The notes: generated from the sequence alone by a model not told the origin. 15,225 nucleotides of DNA from Chitinophaga pinensis (GCA_945875195.1 CAMCJW010000039.1:1-15225); one strand, 5' to 3'; shown: positions 8,106-15,225, counted from the first letter of the stretch. Numbers and translations are program-made.

Positions 8106-9071
8106 ATGGTATCTTTTTCAAACGATGTAGAAGCGGCAGATGCACTACACAAAAAATACAAAGAACTGAGGTCAGAAATAGCCAAAGTTATTATAGGGCA
8201 AGACGAAGTGGTGGATGCAGTGCTCATATCCATTTTCTCCAACGGCCATTCACTGCTAATTGGTCTTCCCGGATTGGCTAAAACATTGCTGATAAAAACC
8301 ATCTCAGAGGTACTCGATCTTCATTTTAGTCGGATTCAATTTACACCAGATTTGATGCCCAGTGATATTATTGGATCGGAAATACTAGACGAAAAAAGAG
8401 CGTTTAAATTTATGAGAGGACCAATTTTTGCTAATATTATTTTAGCAGATGAAATTAACCGTACCCCTCCAAAAACGCAGGCAGCTCTGCTAGAAGCCAT
8501 GCAAGAAAAAGCTGTTACTACTGCCGGGCAAATGCATAAACTAGAAGAGCCTTTCTTTGTGTTGGCTACCCAAAACCCTATTGAACAAGAAGGAACCTAT
8601 CCTTTGCCAGAAGCCCAATTAGACCGGTTTATGTTTAATGTATTGCTTGATTATCCTTCTTTTAATGAAGAATTGGAAATTGTTAGGAGCACCACTGGTA
8701 ACAAGGTGAGTCAAATAAACAAAATTCTTCATGCCCAAGAAATTTTGTACTTTCAACAATTAGTTAGAAGAGTGCCTGTTGCAGAAAACGTATTGGAATA
8801 TGCAGTTAATTTGGTTAGCAAAACCAGGCCAAATACGCCCCTGGCAGGCTCTATGGCTAATGAATATTTAGAATATGGTGCTGGTCCTAGAGCAGGGCAG
8901 TTTTTGCTCATTGGCGCAAAATGCCATGCTTTAATTAAAGGAAAATATTCGCCAGATATTGAAGATGTAAAAGCAATTGCCAAGAATGTTTTACGTCACC
9001 GTATAATTAGAAATTTTAAAGCTGAAGCCGAAGGCATTTCTGCCGAAAAAATAATAGAAAGTTTATTATAG
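8106..9071 (+). CDS. MoxR-family AAA+ ATPase
   Basis: The 321 residues match the usual MoxR length. Walker A is GLPGLAKT (53-60) and Walker B is IILADE (111-116), followed by the family's INRTPPKTQAALLEAMQE stretch. Sensor 1 lies in ATQNP (154-158), followed by EQEGTYPLPEAQLDRF, and the sensor 2 arginine is in GAGPRA (258-263) within the helical lid. All nucleotide-binding elements look intact. MoxR ATPases are cytosolic chaperone-like machines that usually work with von Willebrand factor A proteins encoded nearby, to mature or activate partners. No such partner gene is in this window: the next gene downstream is convergent. Translation starts at an ATG 7 bases past the SurA-like stop, so the two are probably cotranscribed. 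The partner protein and the substrate are unknown. Confidence 0.95.
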   Translation: MVSFSNDVEAADALHKKYKELRSEIAKVIIGQDEVVDAVLISIFSNGHSLLIGLPGLAKTLLIKTISEVLDLHFSRIQFTPDLMPSDIIGSEILDEKRAFKFMRGPIFANIILADEINRTPPKTQAALLEAMQEKAVTTAGQMHKLEEPFFVLATQNPIEQEGTYPLPEAQLDRFMFNVLLDYPSFNEELEIVRSTTGNKVSQINKILHAQEILYFQQLVRRVPVAENVLEYAVNLVSKTRPNTPLAGSMANEYLEYGAGPRAGQFLLIGAKCHALIKGKYSPDIEDVKAIAKNVLRHRIIRNFKAEAEGISAEKIIESLL

Positions 9072-9077
9072 ACCTTG

Positions 9078-10454
9078 TTATTTCAATCCGTTCCTCTCTC
9101 GCCAAAGTTGGTTAAAAGATTTGTCGGCTATTTTAGGAAATTCTCTTTGCTCGCCCCAATCACTTTTATAAAATTGCTTAAAGGTAAAGTTCTTTATGGC
9201 AGCTGGTCTGTTTAAATTCTTTCGGCTCAGCATAAATTTTTTCCAAGTATACCAAGCTAGTTTTTCACCCGTTTTTTCAAAACCTTGAACCACATTCTCT
9301 TGCCTATTTCTGAGCAAATGATTGTGTAAATCTATTTTTACCGGACAAACATCTGTGCATTTTCCGCACATAGTTGATGCATTACTTAAATACTGATAGT
9401 CTTTAAATCCTTGTTGCAAAGGCCCAACAACTTGCCCTATTGGTCCGCCACCATAACTTTGATAGCTAGACATACCACCAACACTTTTAAACACAGGGCA
9501 TACATTGCTGCAGGCTCCACATTCAATACAATTTAAGGCCTGCCTTTGGTCTTGCGTTGCCAATAAATTAGATCGTCCATTGTCTAATAAAATAACAATA
9601 AATTCAGCAGGCCCATCAGAGTCTTCCCTATAAATAGGACCTGTAATGGTATTGTAAGTGGTCATTTGTTGACCAGTTGAATGACTAGAAAACAGAGGGA
9701 AAAACAAATCCAAATCTGTTAAGGTTGGCAATATTTTATCTATAGAGGCTAAAACAATATGTGTTTTTGCAAAGGCAAAACTTAACCTAGCACTACCCTC
9801 ATTTTCTATTATAGCAACAGAACCAGCATCTGAAATCAAAAAATTGGCACCCGTAATTCCAAGGTCGGCTTCAAAAAACTTATTTCTAATTTCTGCTCTG
9901 ATATCACTCACCAATTCCTCTGGGTCGGCCTCAATCGAAGATTTTATTTTTTGATTTAGAACCCTACCAATATTTTCCAGCTTTTGGTTTGTAACCGACT
10001 TATTAGGATGATAGGGATTTTCATTCATTAAATCCAAAACATAATCACCCAAATCTGTTTCAACTATAATATTCCCTTTATCTCTAAGGTGCTTTGCTAA
10101 ACCTATTTCATGAAAAATACTACTCTTACTTTTTACTAATTTTTTGGCATTGGTTCGCTTAATAATTGCGTCTATTTCCATCAAGGCATTATTGGCATCA
10201 AAAGCCCACAAAACTTTTCCTCCCCTCCTAATGATAGATGCTTCAAAATCTACCAGATATTTATCTAAATTTTCTGTAACCTTCCACCTAATGTATGCCG
10301 CTCTTTGTTTTGCAAGGTCCAAATTGGAAAATTCTTTTATCGCTAAAACCCTGTTATCCTCCATAAAATCAAGCATAGGAAGCACCCTCTGCCTGAAATC
10401 TATATCAGTCATTTTCTTTTCTGCTTCCTTTAAAAATATTTCCTGAGGTTCCAT
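9078..10454 (-). CDS. lutB: LutB/LldF-like L-lactate oxidation iron-sulfur protein (LUD domain)
   Basis: The 458-residue protein resembles LutB, the iron-sulfur and LUD-domain subunit of the LutABC L-lactate oxidation complex, which converts lactate to pyruvate. A LUD domain occupies about residues 55-295 (including ANFLISDAGSVAIIENEGSARL). Two 4Fe-4S motifs follow: C309-x2-C312-x2-C315-x3-C319-P and C363-x2-C366-x3-C370-P. The tail after residue 380 fits the LutB C-terminal region. The ATG start sits about 37 bases from a predicted promoter, separate from panC upstream. Neither lutA nor lutC is adjacent, so the other subunits must be elsewhere if the complex is made. The related name ykgF is also used. 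Membership of the family is clear; the lactate role is assigned by homology. Confidence 0.9.
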   Translation of the reverse strand: MEPQEIFLKEAEKKMTDIDFRQRVLPMLDFMEDNRVLAIKEFSNLDLAKQRAAYIRWKVTENLDKYLVDFEASIIRRGGKVLWAFDANNALMEIDAIIKRTNAKKLVKSKSSIFHEIGLAKHLRDKGNIIVETDLGDYVLDLMNENPYHPNKSVTNQKLENIGRVLNQKIKSSIEADPEELVSDIRAEIRNKFFEADLGITGANFLISDAGSVAIIENEGSARLSFAFAKTHIVLASIDKILPTLTDLDLFFPLFSSHSTGQQMTTYNTITGPIYREDSDGPAEFIVILLDNGRSNLLATQDQRQALNCIECGACSNVCPVFKSVGGMSSYQSYGGGPIGQVVGPLQQGFKDYQYLSNASTMCGKCTDVCPVKIDLHNHLLRNRQENVVQGFEKTGEKLAWYTWKKFMLSRKNLNRPAAIKNFTFKQFYKSDWGEQREFPKIADKSFNQLWRERNGLK

Positions 10455-10497
10455 TTATGCTTATTGAACTTAATAAACTACAACTAAGCCTTTAGTC

Positions 10498-10527
10498 CAA
10501 AATTAATCTTTTATTTATTAAACACAA
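10498..10527 (-). promoter_or_regulatory. Bacteroidota-type promoter for the lutB-like gene
   Basis: On the minus strand TTG (10527-10525) is followed after 19 bases by TAATTTTG (10505-10498), a full match to TAnnTTTG. It lies in the 90-base gap after panC, so the lutB-like gene can be expressed independently of panC. The leader would be about 37 bases. Confidence 0.6.
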
Positions 10528-10544
10528 CATTGGTTCAAATAGTA

Positions 10545-11381
10545 CTACAATAAAATATTGTCTATAAGCCTTGTGTTTCCAAGTTGCACTGCAACCAAAG
10601 CTATGGCGTTGTCTTCAAAATTATCAATAGAATCAAGGGTTTTTGCATTACATACGCATAAGTATTCAAGCTTAAAGGGGGCTTCACTCAAAATATGTCT
10701 TGCGTTTTTTAAGGCAATTTCCCAGTGTTGAGTTTGCCAATTATCCTTTAAATCCTTTAACACTTTGTATATATGATGGCTAATTTTCCTTTCTTCTGCG
10801 CTTAACCTAATATTTCTACTGCTCATTGCTAAGCCATTTTCTTCTCTTAAAATAGGGCAAATATTAAAAACAATATTTGGAAAATTTCTTTGAATGAGTG
10901 TTTCAATCACCAAACACTGCTGGTAATCTTTTTGCCCAAAAAATACTTCATCAGGTTCACATAACTGAAACAACTTTTTTACGATGGTTACCACACCATC
11001 AAAATGACCTGGCCTGATTGCTCCTTCCAATAAGTGCGTTAAATTGCCAAAATTGGATGATGAATCTTTGACCAATCCATTTACATATATTTCATCCACC
11101 TCTGGATGAAATAAAATATCACACCCTTCCTGAACCAATAATTGAATGTCATTTTCAATTGGTCTCGGATAATTCGCTAAATCACTGGCAACATTAAATT
11201 GAATAGGATTAACAAAAATACTACAAACCACTAGCTCGCATTTTTGCCTAGCAAACTTGATCAAAGATAAATGACCAGCATGCAAAGCTCCCATAGTTGG
11301 AACAAAGCCAATTTTGACCTTTTTAGCTTTTTCCTCCTTGATTAAGGCAGTAAAAGTTTGGGAATTTTTAATTAAAATCAC
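10545..11381 (-). CDS. panC: Pantoate--beta-alanine ligase (pantothenate synthetase)
   Basis: This cytosolic enzyme joins pantoate and beta-alanine with ATP to make pantothenate, the coenzyme A precursor. All family motifs are visible in 278 residues: PTMGALHAGH (28-37) with the nucleotide-binding His34 and His37, FVNPIQF (56-62), GHFDGV (125-130), FGQKD (148-152), and MSSRN (186-190), the counterpart of the KMSKS loop. The start is GTG. A TGA lies in frame 18 bases upstream and no ATG falls between, while the resulting N-terminus MILIKNSQTF fits the family. The gene is divergent from the GT5-N gene. panB and panD are not in the window. Confidence 0.97.
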   Translation of the reverse strand: MILIKNSQTFTALIKEEKAKKVKIGFVPTMGALHAGHLSLIKFARQKCELVVCSIFVNPIQFNVASDLANYPRPIENDIQLLVQEGCDILFHPEVDEIYVNGLVKDSSSNFGNLTHLLEGAIRPGHFDGVVTIVKKLFQLCEPDEVFFGQKDYQQCLVIETLIQRNFPNIVFNICPILREENGLAMSSRNIRLSAEERKISHHIYKVLKDLKDNWQTQHWEIALKNARHILSEAPFKLEYLCVCNAKTLDSIDNFEDNAIALVAVQLGNTRLIDNILL

Positions 11382-11397
11382 TTTATGCTTTGGTTTT

Positions 11398-11405
11398 CAA
11401 GCGTA
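11398..11405 (-). promoter_or_regulatory. Possible -7 element for panC
   Basis: On the minus strand TACGCTTG matches TAnnTTTG at five of six fixed positions and lies 16 bases upstream of the panC GTG. No clear -33 TTG is found. It overlaps a short inverted repeat, AGCGTA-N8-TACGCT (11400-11419). Confidence 0.3.
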
Positions 11406-11462
11406 TAGAATATTACGCTCATAATTTGGGACGAATATTAAGAAATTTATTAACATTTTCCG

Positions 11463-11470
11463 TAACTTTG
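11463..11470 (+). promoter_or_regulatory. Promoter -7 element for the GT5-N/DUF4270 genes
   Basis: TAACTTTG is a full match to TAnnTTTG, placing the transcription start near 11477 and the leader at about 19 bases before the ATG at 11496. A convincing -33 TTG is not seen at the right spacing. Confidence 0.5.
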
Positions 11471-11495
11471 CATACTTTTTTTAACCTAAGTGTGT

Positions 11496-12314
11496 ATGAC
11501 AAAAAAGAGAGTTCTGTACATTTCTTCGGAAATGACTCCTTTCCTAAAAGTAAGTAGTGTAGGTGAATTGGCAAGAATGTTGCCTCAAGCTATCCAAGAG
11601 AAAGACAATGAAATTAGGGTTTTAATGCCAAGATTTGGTTGTATCAACGAAAGACGGAATAGGTTGCATGAAGTTGTGAGGCTAAGTGGTATTAATATTA
11701 CCATTGACGACAACGATAATCCTTTAACAATTAAGGTTGCTTCACTTCCTGAGGCCAAAATGCAGGTGTATTTTCTCGACAATGAAGATTATTTTCATAG
11801 AAAATTTGTTTATACCGATGAAAACAATGCTTTCTATGGCGACAATGACGAGAGAACCATTTTTTTCTGCAAAGGCGCAATTGAAACGGTAAAAAAACTA
11901 GGCTGGCAGCCAGACATTATCCATTGCCAAGGTTGGATGACTAGTTTAATTCCATTATATTTAAAAACAATATACAAGGATGAGCCAGTTTTTCGTTTAG
12001 CCAAAGTGGTTTACTCCGTCTTCGAAAATCAGTTTGATGAAAACATGGGCAAAGAATTTGGTCGCAAGGCTAGTTTGAACGCAATTGACAACAAACAAGT
12101 TTCATCATTGGCAAATGCCACCTGTTCAGATTTATACATGTCGGCCATAACCCATGCAGATGCATATGTTAAAGCCAGTGCAGAAATTGATCCAGAGGTA
12201 ACAAAATTTATGAAGAAACAAAAGGGTAAGCCTACAATTGAACATTCTGAAAATGGTGATAATATTGATGCTTATATAGACCTGTATGATACCTTGCTCA
12301 ATCGTCAGAACTAG
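11496..12314 (+). CDS. Stand-alone GT5 N-terminal domain (glycogen/starch synthase-like, probably not a complete enzyme)
   Basis: The 272-residue protein matches only the N-terminal Rossmann half of GT5 glycogen synthases, starting with the typical KKRVLYISSEMTPF. Full enzymes are about 480 residues and need a C-terminal half carrying the nucleotide-sugar site and a Glu pair, which is absent. The ADP-glucose loop K-x-G-G-L appears as KVSSVGEL (18-25), and the usual HDW segment reads HCQGW (143-147), so key positions are altered. Catalysis is therefore doubtful. From memory, similar short proteins occur widely in Bacteroidota beside panC, usually annotated glycogen synthase. The ATG at 11496 is preferred to a GTG two codons earlier because it gives the usual MTKKR start. 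The 3' end overlaps the DUF4270 gene by 29 bases, suggesting coupled translation. Its role is unknown. Confidence 0.85.
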   Translation: MTKKRVLYISSEMTPFLKVSSVGELARMLPQAIQEKDNEIRVLMPRFGCINERRNRLHEVVRLSGINITIDDNDNPLTIKVASLPEAKMQVYFLDNEDYFHRKFVYTDENNAFYGDNDERTIFFCKGAIETVKKLGWQPDIIHCQGWMTSLIPLYLKTIYKDEPVFRLAKVVYSVFENQFDENMGKEFGRKASLNAIDNKQVSSLANATCSDLYMSAITHADAYVKASAEIDPEVTKFMKKQKGKPTIEHSENGDNIDAYIDLYDTLLNRQN

Positions 12315-13650
12315 AGTAATTGCTCTTATTCTTTTTGTTTTCATTTGTATTACTTCTTGTAAAAAAGATACAGAATCTGTTGGGGCTGCATTCGTTAGTA
12401 AGCGCAATACCTTTAATTCTTTATTCGATACCACCATTCTATTGAACACCTATTCTGTAAAGATGGATTCAATTATTAGCTCCAAGCTGACCTCGTATGC
12501 TTTTGGTGCCATTAATGATCCATATCTAGGTATAAGTAAAGCCTCCATTATTACCCAGTATGGAGTACCTGGTAATGAATTTACTTGGGGTGGTGCAACC
12601 AAAGTTGATTCATCATTTTTGCAATTCAGGTTCAGAAATGCTATCCAAAAAGATGGCACCTATTTGCCAGATTATTTCGGAAACAAAGATGCCATCCATA
12701 CTGTGAAAGTTTATTTGCTTACCGAAACTATTTCCAAAGACTCTTCCTATTACTCAACCAGAAAGTACACAACTGATGGCATAGAAATGGGCTCATTCAC
12801 TGGTAAATTTAACTTTACAGATTCGGTAACGGTTAATTTGGGTATAGAAAAATTGGTTATTCCGCCACATATTAGAATTAAAATGAATAACACCTTCAAT
12901 ACTTTTCTATTCAATGGAGAAGCTGATGGGTCGTTTTTAACCGATGCTAAATTTAAGGAAAAATACAAAGGTTTTGTGATAGTTGATGAAACCAGCATTG
13001 CACCGGGAGAAGGTTCTATTGTATATGTAAAACTCACCTCAGATGTTACTGCATTAACTGCATTCTATAAAGATTCATTAGCAGCAGATTTCCCAATTGT
13101 AGGAGGTACAAGGGCTGTAGAAGCTTCTTATAATTATTATGAGCATACAAACGTGCCCACTAATATTTTACAAACAGGCTTTAACCAACAACACAGAGAT
13201 ACTGGTTTTGTTCAACCATTAACCGGAGCCAAACTAAGAGTAGAATTACCAAACTTGGCTACTTTCTTTTCCAATCCAAAAACGGTAATTAATGGCGCCG
13301 AAATAACCTTTACACCTATGTCTAGAAGTGTAAATGATTTCTTTACTTTACCCGCAAGTATGTCTTTATTAGGTTCAGACTCCTTGGGCAAAAACGTGTT
13401 TCTCAAAGACCAATTTTATGAAAGTACAGCTTATTATGGTGGCCAACTGAGCAATAATCAATATAAATTCAATATTGTTCGTCACCTACAATACCTTTTA
13501 GATGAAAAAAAGAAAGGTAGAGATTACAACTACGGTATGAACCTAATCATTAGGGCCGACGATCCGCTCACAGCTCAAAGAACAGTTCTTGATACAAGAA
13601 AAAATAGTGGTACTTTGAAACTAAAATTAACCTACACGGTTATTAATTAA
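12286..13650 (+). CDS. DUF4270 lipoprotein of unknown function
   Basis: The 454-residue protein has a basic N-terminus (IVRTR), a hydrophobic stretch (about 11-21) and a lipobox ITSC at 22-25 followed by KKD. It should therefore be lipidated at Cys25 and sit in the envelope, probably the outer membrane. The mature part is rich in beta-strand-like, Ser/Thr/Tyr segments and ends LKLTYTVIN, consistent with the Bacteroidota DUF4270 family, whose function is not known. The ATG at 12286 lies inside the preceding GT5-N gene, giving a 29-base overlap. No later in-frame ATG would keep the signal peptide, so this start is well supported. An aroF gene begins 9 bases after the stop. Association with carbohydrate or cell-envelope metabolism is only suggested by context (GT5-N upstream, glmS downstream). 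Confidence 0.85.
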   Translation: MIPCSIVRTRVIALILFVFICITSCKKDTESVGAAFVSKRNTFNSLFDTTILLNTYSVKMDSIISSKLTSYAFGAINDPYLGISKASIITQYGVPGNEFTWGGATKVDSSFLQFRFRNAIQKDGTYLPDYFGNKDAIHTVKVYLLTETISKDSSYYSTRKYTTDGIEMGSFTGKFNFTDSVTVNLGIEKLVIPPHIRIKMNNTFNTFLFNGEADGSFLTDAKFKEKYKGFVIVDETSIAPGEGSIVYVKLTSDVTALTAFYKDSLAADFPIVGGTRAVEASYNYYEHTNVPTNILQTGFNQQHRDTGFVQPLTGAKLRVELPNLATFFSNPKTVINGAEITFTPMSRSVNDFFTLPASMSLLGSDSLGKNVFLKDQFYESTAYYGGQLSNNQYKFNIVRHLQYLLDEKKKGRDYNYGMNLIIRADDPLTAQRTVLDTRKNSGTLKLKLTYTVIN

Positions 13651-13658
13651 AAGACATT

Positions 13659-14678
13659 GTGATAATTTTCTTTAAAGCAAATACAAATAATACGCAAACT
13701 GCAGAGTTGCAGTTACACCTTAGCCAATTAGGTTTTGAATCCCAATTGGTTCAAAAACTAGGTATTTGCATTGCCCCCGCGCTTTTAGATACAAATTTTT
13801 TAACGCGATTTGATTTTATTGAACGGGCTCAAATTATCAGCAGCAATTTTCAACTTTCTTCCTTAGCCTATAAAAAAGAAACTTCGTTTGCTGTAAACGA
13901 TATTCAAATAGGAACCCATTTTGCCAATATTATTGCTGGTCCGTGCAGCGTGGAAAGTGAAAAACAGATTTTTGAAACAGCCGCGTTTTTAAGTAAGAAT
14001 AACATAAAGTTTATTCGTGGTGGTGCCTATAAACCTAGAACCTCTCCCTATTCATTTAGAGGCCTAGGAAAAGATGGGCTAAAATTATTAAGTGAGGCGG
14101 CTAAACAATATAATCTCAGCGTAGTTACCGAGCTCATGGACTTAAGTTTACTAGACGAAGTTTTAAACTACGCAGACATAGTACAAATTGGAAGTAGAAA
14201 CATGGCCAATTTCTTTTTATTGGGAGAACTTGGGAAAATTGAAAAACCAATTTTGCTCAAAAGAGGAATGCAAGCAAAAGTAAATGAATGGTTACTTGCT
14301 GCCGATTACATCATGAGCGGAGGCAATGAAAAAGTAATATTGTGTGAAAGAGGAATTAGGAGCTTTGATCCCGCTAGCAGAAATGTAATGGATGTGGCAG
14401 TAATTCCTTTGATACAATCTATGAGTCACCTCCCAATTATTGCTGACCCAAGTCATGGCACTGGCGACGCAAATCTGGTGCCAGCATTGGCAAAAGCCAG
14501 CATGGTGGCTGGTGCAAATGGCTTAATGATTGAAATTCACCCCAATCCCAGCAAGGCACTTTCAGATGCCAAACAAGCGCTTAGCTTTAAGGCGTTCGAA
14601 AATCTTTTGGCCGATATAGATAAACTAAAACCTGCCATCCAAAAGCCAATTGACGCCAGTTACTCATTTGTTGTTTAA
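13659..14678 (+). CDS. aroF: 3-deoxy-7-phosphoheptulonate (DAHP) synthase, type I-beta with N-terminal regulatory domain
   Basis: This enzyme condenses phosphoenolpyruvate and erythrose 4-phosphate, the first step of the shikimate pathway. At 339 residues it closely resembles the Thermotoga maritima layout: a small ferredoxin-like N-terminal domain (about 1-72), then the TIM-barrel catalytic domain. Visible active-site parts are IIAGPCSVES (91-100), GGAYKPRTSPYSFRGLG (121-137), LLKRG (199-203), ILCERGIR (227-234), DPSHG (263-267) and IEIHP (291-295). The metal ligands expected from the T. maritima enzyme are all present: Cys96, His266, Glu292 and Asp303. In that enzyme the N-terminal domain mediates aromatic amino acid feedback, so feedback control is likely here. 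No chorismate mutase domain is fused. The start is GTG, 8 bases after the DUF4270 stop, giving MIIFFKAN, which aligns with the family N-terminus. Confidence 0.95.
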   Translation: MIIFFKANTNNTQTAELQLHLSQLGFESQLVQKLGICIAPALLDTNFLTRFDFIERAQIISSNFQLSSLAYKKETSFAVNDIQIGTHFANIIAGPCSVESEKQIFETAAFLSKNNIKFIRGGAYKPRTSPYSFRGLGKDGLKLLSEAAKQYNLSVVTELMDLSLLDEVLNYADIVQIGSRNMANFFLLGELGKIEKPILLKRGMQAKVNEWLLAADYIMSGGNEKVILCERGIRSFDPASRNVMDVAVIPLIQSMSHLPIIADPSHGTGDANLVPALAKASMVAGANGLMIEIHPNPSKALSDAKQALSFKAFENLLADIDKLKPAIQKPIDASYSFVV

Positions 14679-14703
14679 TTTCAGATTTATTTCCCTAATT
14701 TTG
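14671..14703 (+). promoter_or_regulatory. Bacteroidota-type promoter for glmS, overlapping the end of aroF
   Basis: TTG (14671-14673) is followed after 22 bases by TAATTTTG (14696-14703), a full match to TAnnTTTG. The TTG lies in the last codons of aroF. The implied transcription start is near 14708-14710, leaving only about 2-4 bases before the glmS ATG at 14712, so the transcript could be almost leaderless. Confidence 0.55.
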
Positions 14704-14711
14704 TATTAATT

Positions 14712-15225
14712 ATGTGTGGAATTGTAGCTTATATAGGATATAGGGAAGCTTGCCCTATTATACTAAAAGGATTAAAGCGTCTTGAATATCGTGGATACGA
14801 TAGTGCTGGCGTAGCCTTACTTGATGGAAACATGCAAATGAAGGTTTATAAAAAAACCGGAAAAGTTGTAGATCTTGAAAAGGAAATTGGCGATAGAGAT
14901 ACCAGTGCTTTCACTGGAATGGGTCATACCCGCTGGGCCACTCATGGCGAGCCAAATGACAGGAACGCTCACCCTCATCTTTCGGGCGATGGAGAATTTG
15001 CTATTATTCACAATGGCATTATCGAAAACTACGCTGCCTTAAAAGAAATGCTTATAGGCCGTGGCCATCATTTTAAAAGTGAAACAGATACGGAAGTTCT
15101 TATTCATTTAATTGAAGAAGTTTATAAAAATAACTCCGTTCAATTTGAAGAAGCTGTTCGCATGGCATTAACTCAAGTAATAGGTGCTTATGCCATTGTT
15201 ATCCTTTCTAAAAAAGACCCCAATT
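14712..15225 (+). CDS. glmS: Glutamine--fructose-6-phosphate aminotransferase, N-terminal part (3' partial)
   Basis: The first 171 codons of GlmS, cut by the window edge. GlmS makes glucosamine 6-phosphate from fructose 6-phosphate and glutamine, feeding peptidoglycan and lipopolysaccharide synthesis. The visible part is the class II glutaminase domain: MCGIVAYIG with the nucleophile Cys2 (N-terminal after Met removal), LEYRGYDSAG (24-33), HTRWATHG with Arg74 (72-79), HNGIIENY with Asn101 and Gly102 (100-107), and SETDTEV around Asp126. The sugar-isomerase domains lie outside the window. The 33-base gap to aroF is far too short for a glmS ribozyme of the kind found in Bacillus. The ATG start is fixed by the required Met-Cys N-terminus. 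Confidence 0.97.
   Translation, partial: MCGIVAYIGYREACPIILKGLKRLEYRGYDSAGVALLDGNMQMKVYKKTGKVVDLEKEIGDRDTSAFTGMGHTRWATHGEPNDRNAHPHLSGDGEFAIIHNGIIENYAALKEMLIGRGHHFKSETDTEVLIHLIEEVYKNNSVQFEEAVRMALTQVIGAYAIVILSKKDPN

Noticed and set aside
7958..8302. A 114-residue minus-strand frame across the SurA-like/MoxR junction, and similar antisense frames elsewhere
   Set aside because: They lie opposite well-supported genes and show no motifs of their own.
11490..11495. GTG start two codons before the GT5-N ATG
   Set aside because: The ATG at 11496 gives the standard MTKKR N-terminus and a better leader length from the -7 element.
14679..14711. glmS ribozyme or riboswitch upstream of glmS
   Set aside because: Only 33 bases separate aroF and glmS, far too few, and the promoter occupies most of them.
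1..15225. Mobile elements, CRISPR arrays, tRNA or rRNA genes, phage or defence modules
   Set aside because: No transposase, integrase, regularly spaced repeats, tRNA-like sequence or defence-family motifs were seen by reading. A profile search would be needed to exclude diverged forms.

Overview
The window reads as chromosomal DNA from a low-GC member of the Bacteroidota. The evidence is a giant secreted protein with a type IX secretion (gliding-motility type B) C-terminal domain, a DUF4270 lipoprotein, a probable DUF4290 C-terminus, a stand-alone starch-synthase N-terminal domain next to panC, and several upstream regions carrying the Bacteroidota promoter pattern TTG-N(17-22)-TAnnTTTG instead of Shine-Dalgarno sequences. 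I see no insertion sequence, prophage, CRISPR array, tRNA or rRNA. Genus or species cannot be named from the sequence alone.

Layout, left to right. (1) The 3' end of a plus-strand gene with an Asn/Lys/Arg-rich tail, probably DUF4290, meets class I fructose-1,6-bisphosphatase (fbp, minus) across a 9-bp-stem inverted repeat. (2) A 1612-residue type IX-secreted surface protein (minus) with ten cysteine-framed Ig-like modules. (3) A 525-base AT-rich gap holding one 40-codon open frame of doubtful status. (4) A plus-strand pair: a SurA/PpiC-type periplasmic foldase and a MoxR AAA+ ATPase. (5) Convergent to these, two minus-strand genes: a LutB-like iron-sulfur protein and panC, each with its own promoter signal. 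(6) A divergent plus-strand run: GT5-N protein, DUF4270 lipoprotein (29-base overlap), type I-beta DAHP synthase (aroF), and the start of glmS, cut by the window edge.

Most of the genes are housekeeping: gluconeogenesis (fbp), lactate oxidation (lutB-like), pantothenate (panC), aromatic amino acids (aroF), amino-sugar and cell-wall supply (glmS), and envelope folding (surA-like). The least understood parts are the overlapping GT5-N/DUF4270 pair and the large secreted protein. I found no convincing new defence or mobile system. The GT5-N/DUF4270 pair is the best candidate for uncharacterised biology, though I believe it is a recurring Bacteroidota arrangement and not unique to this genome.
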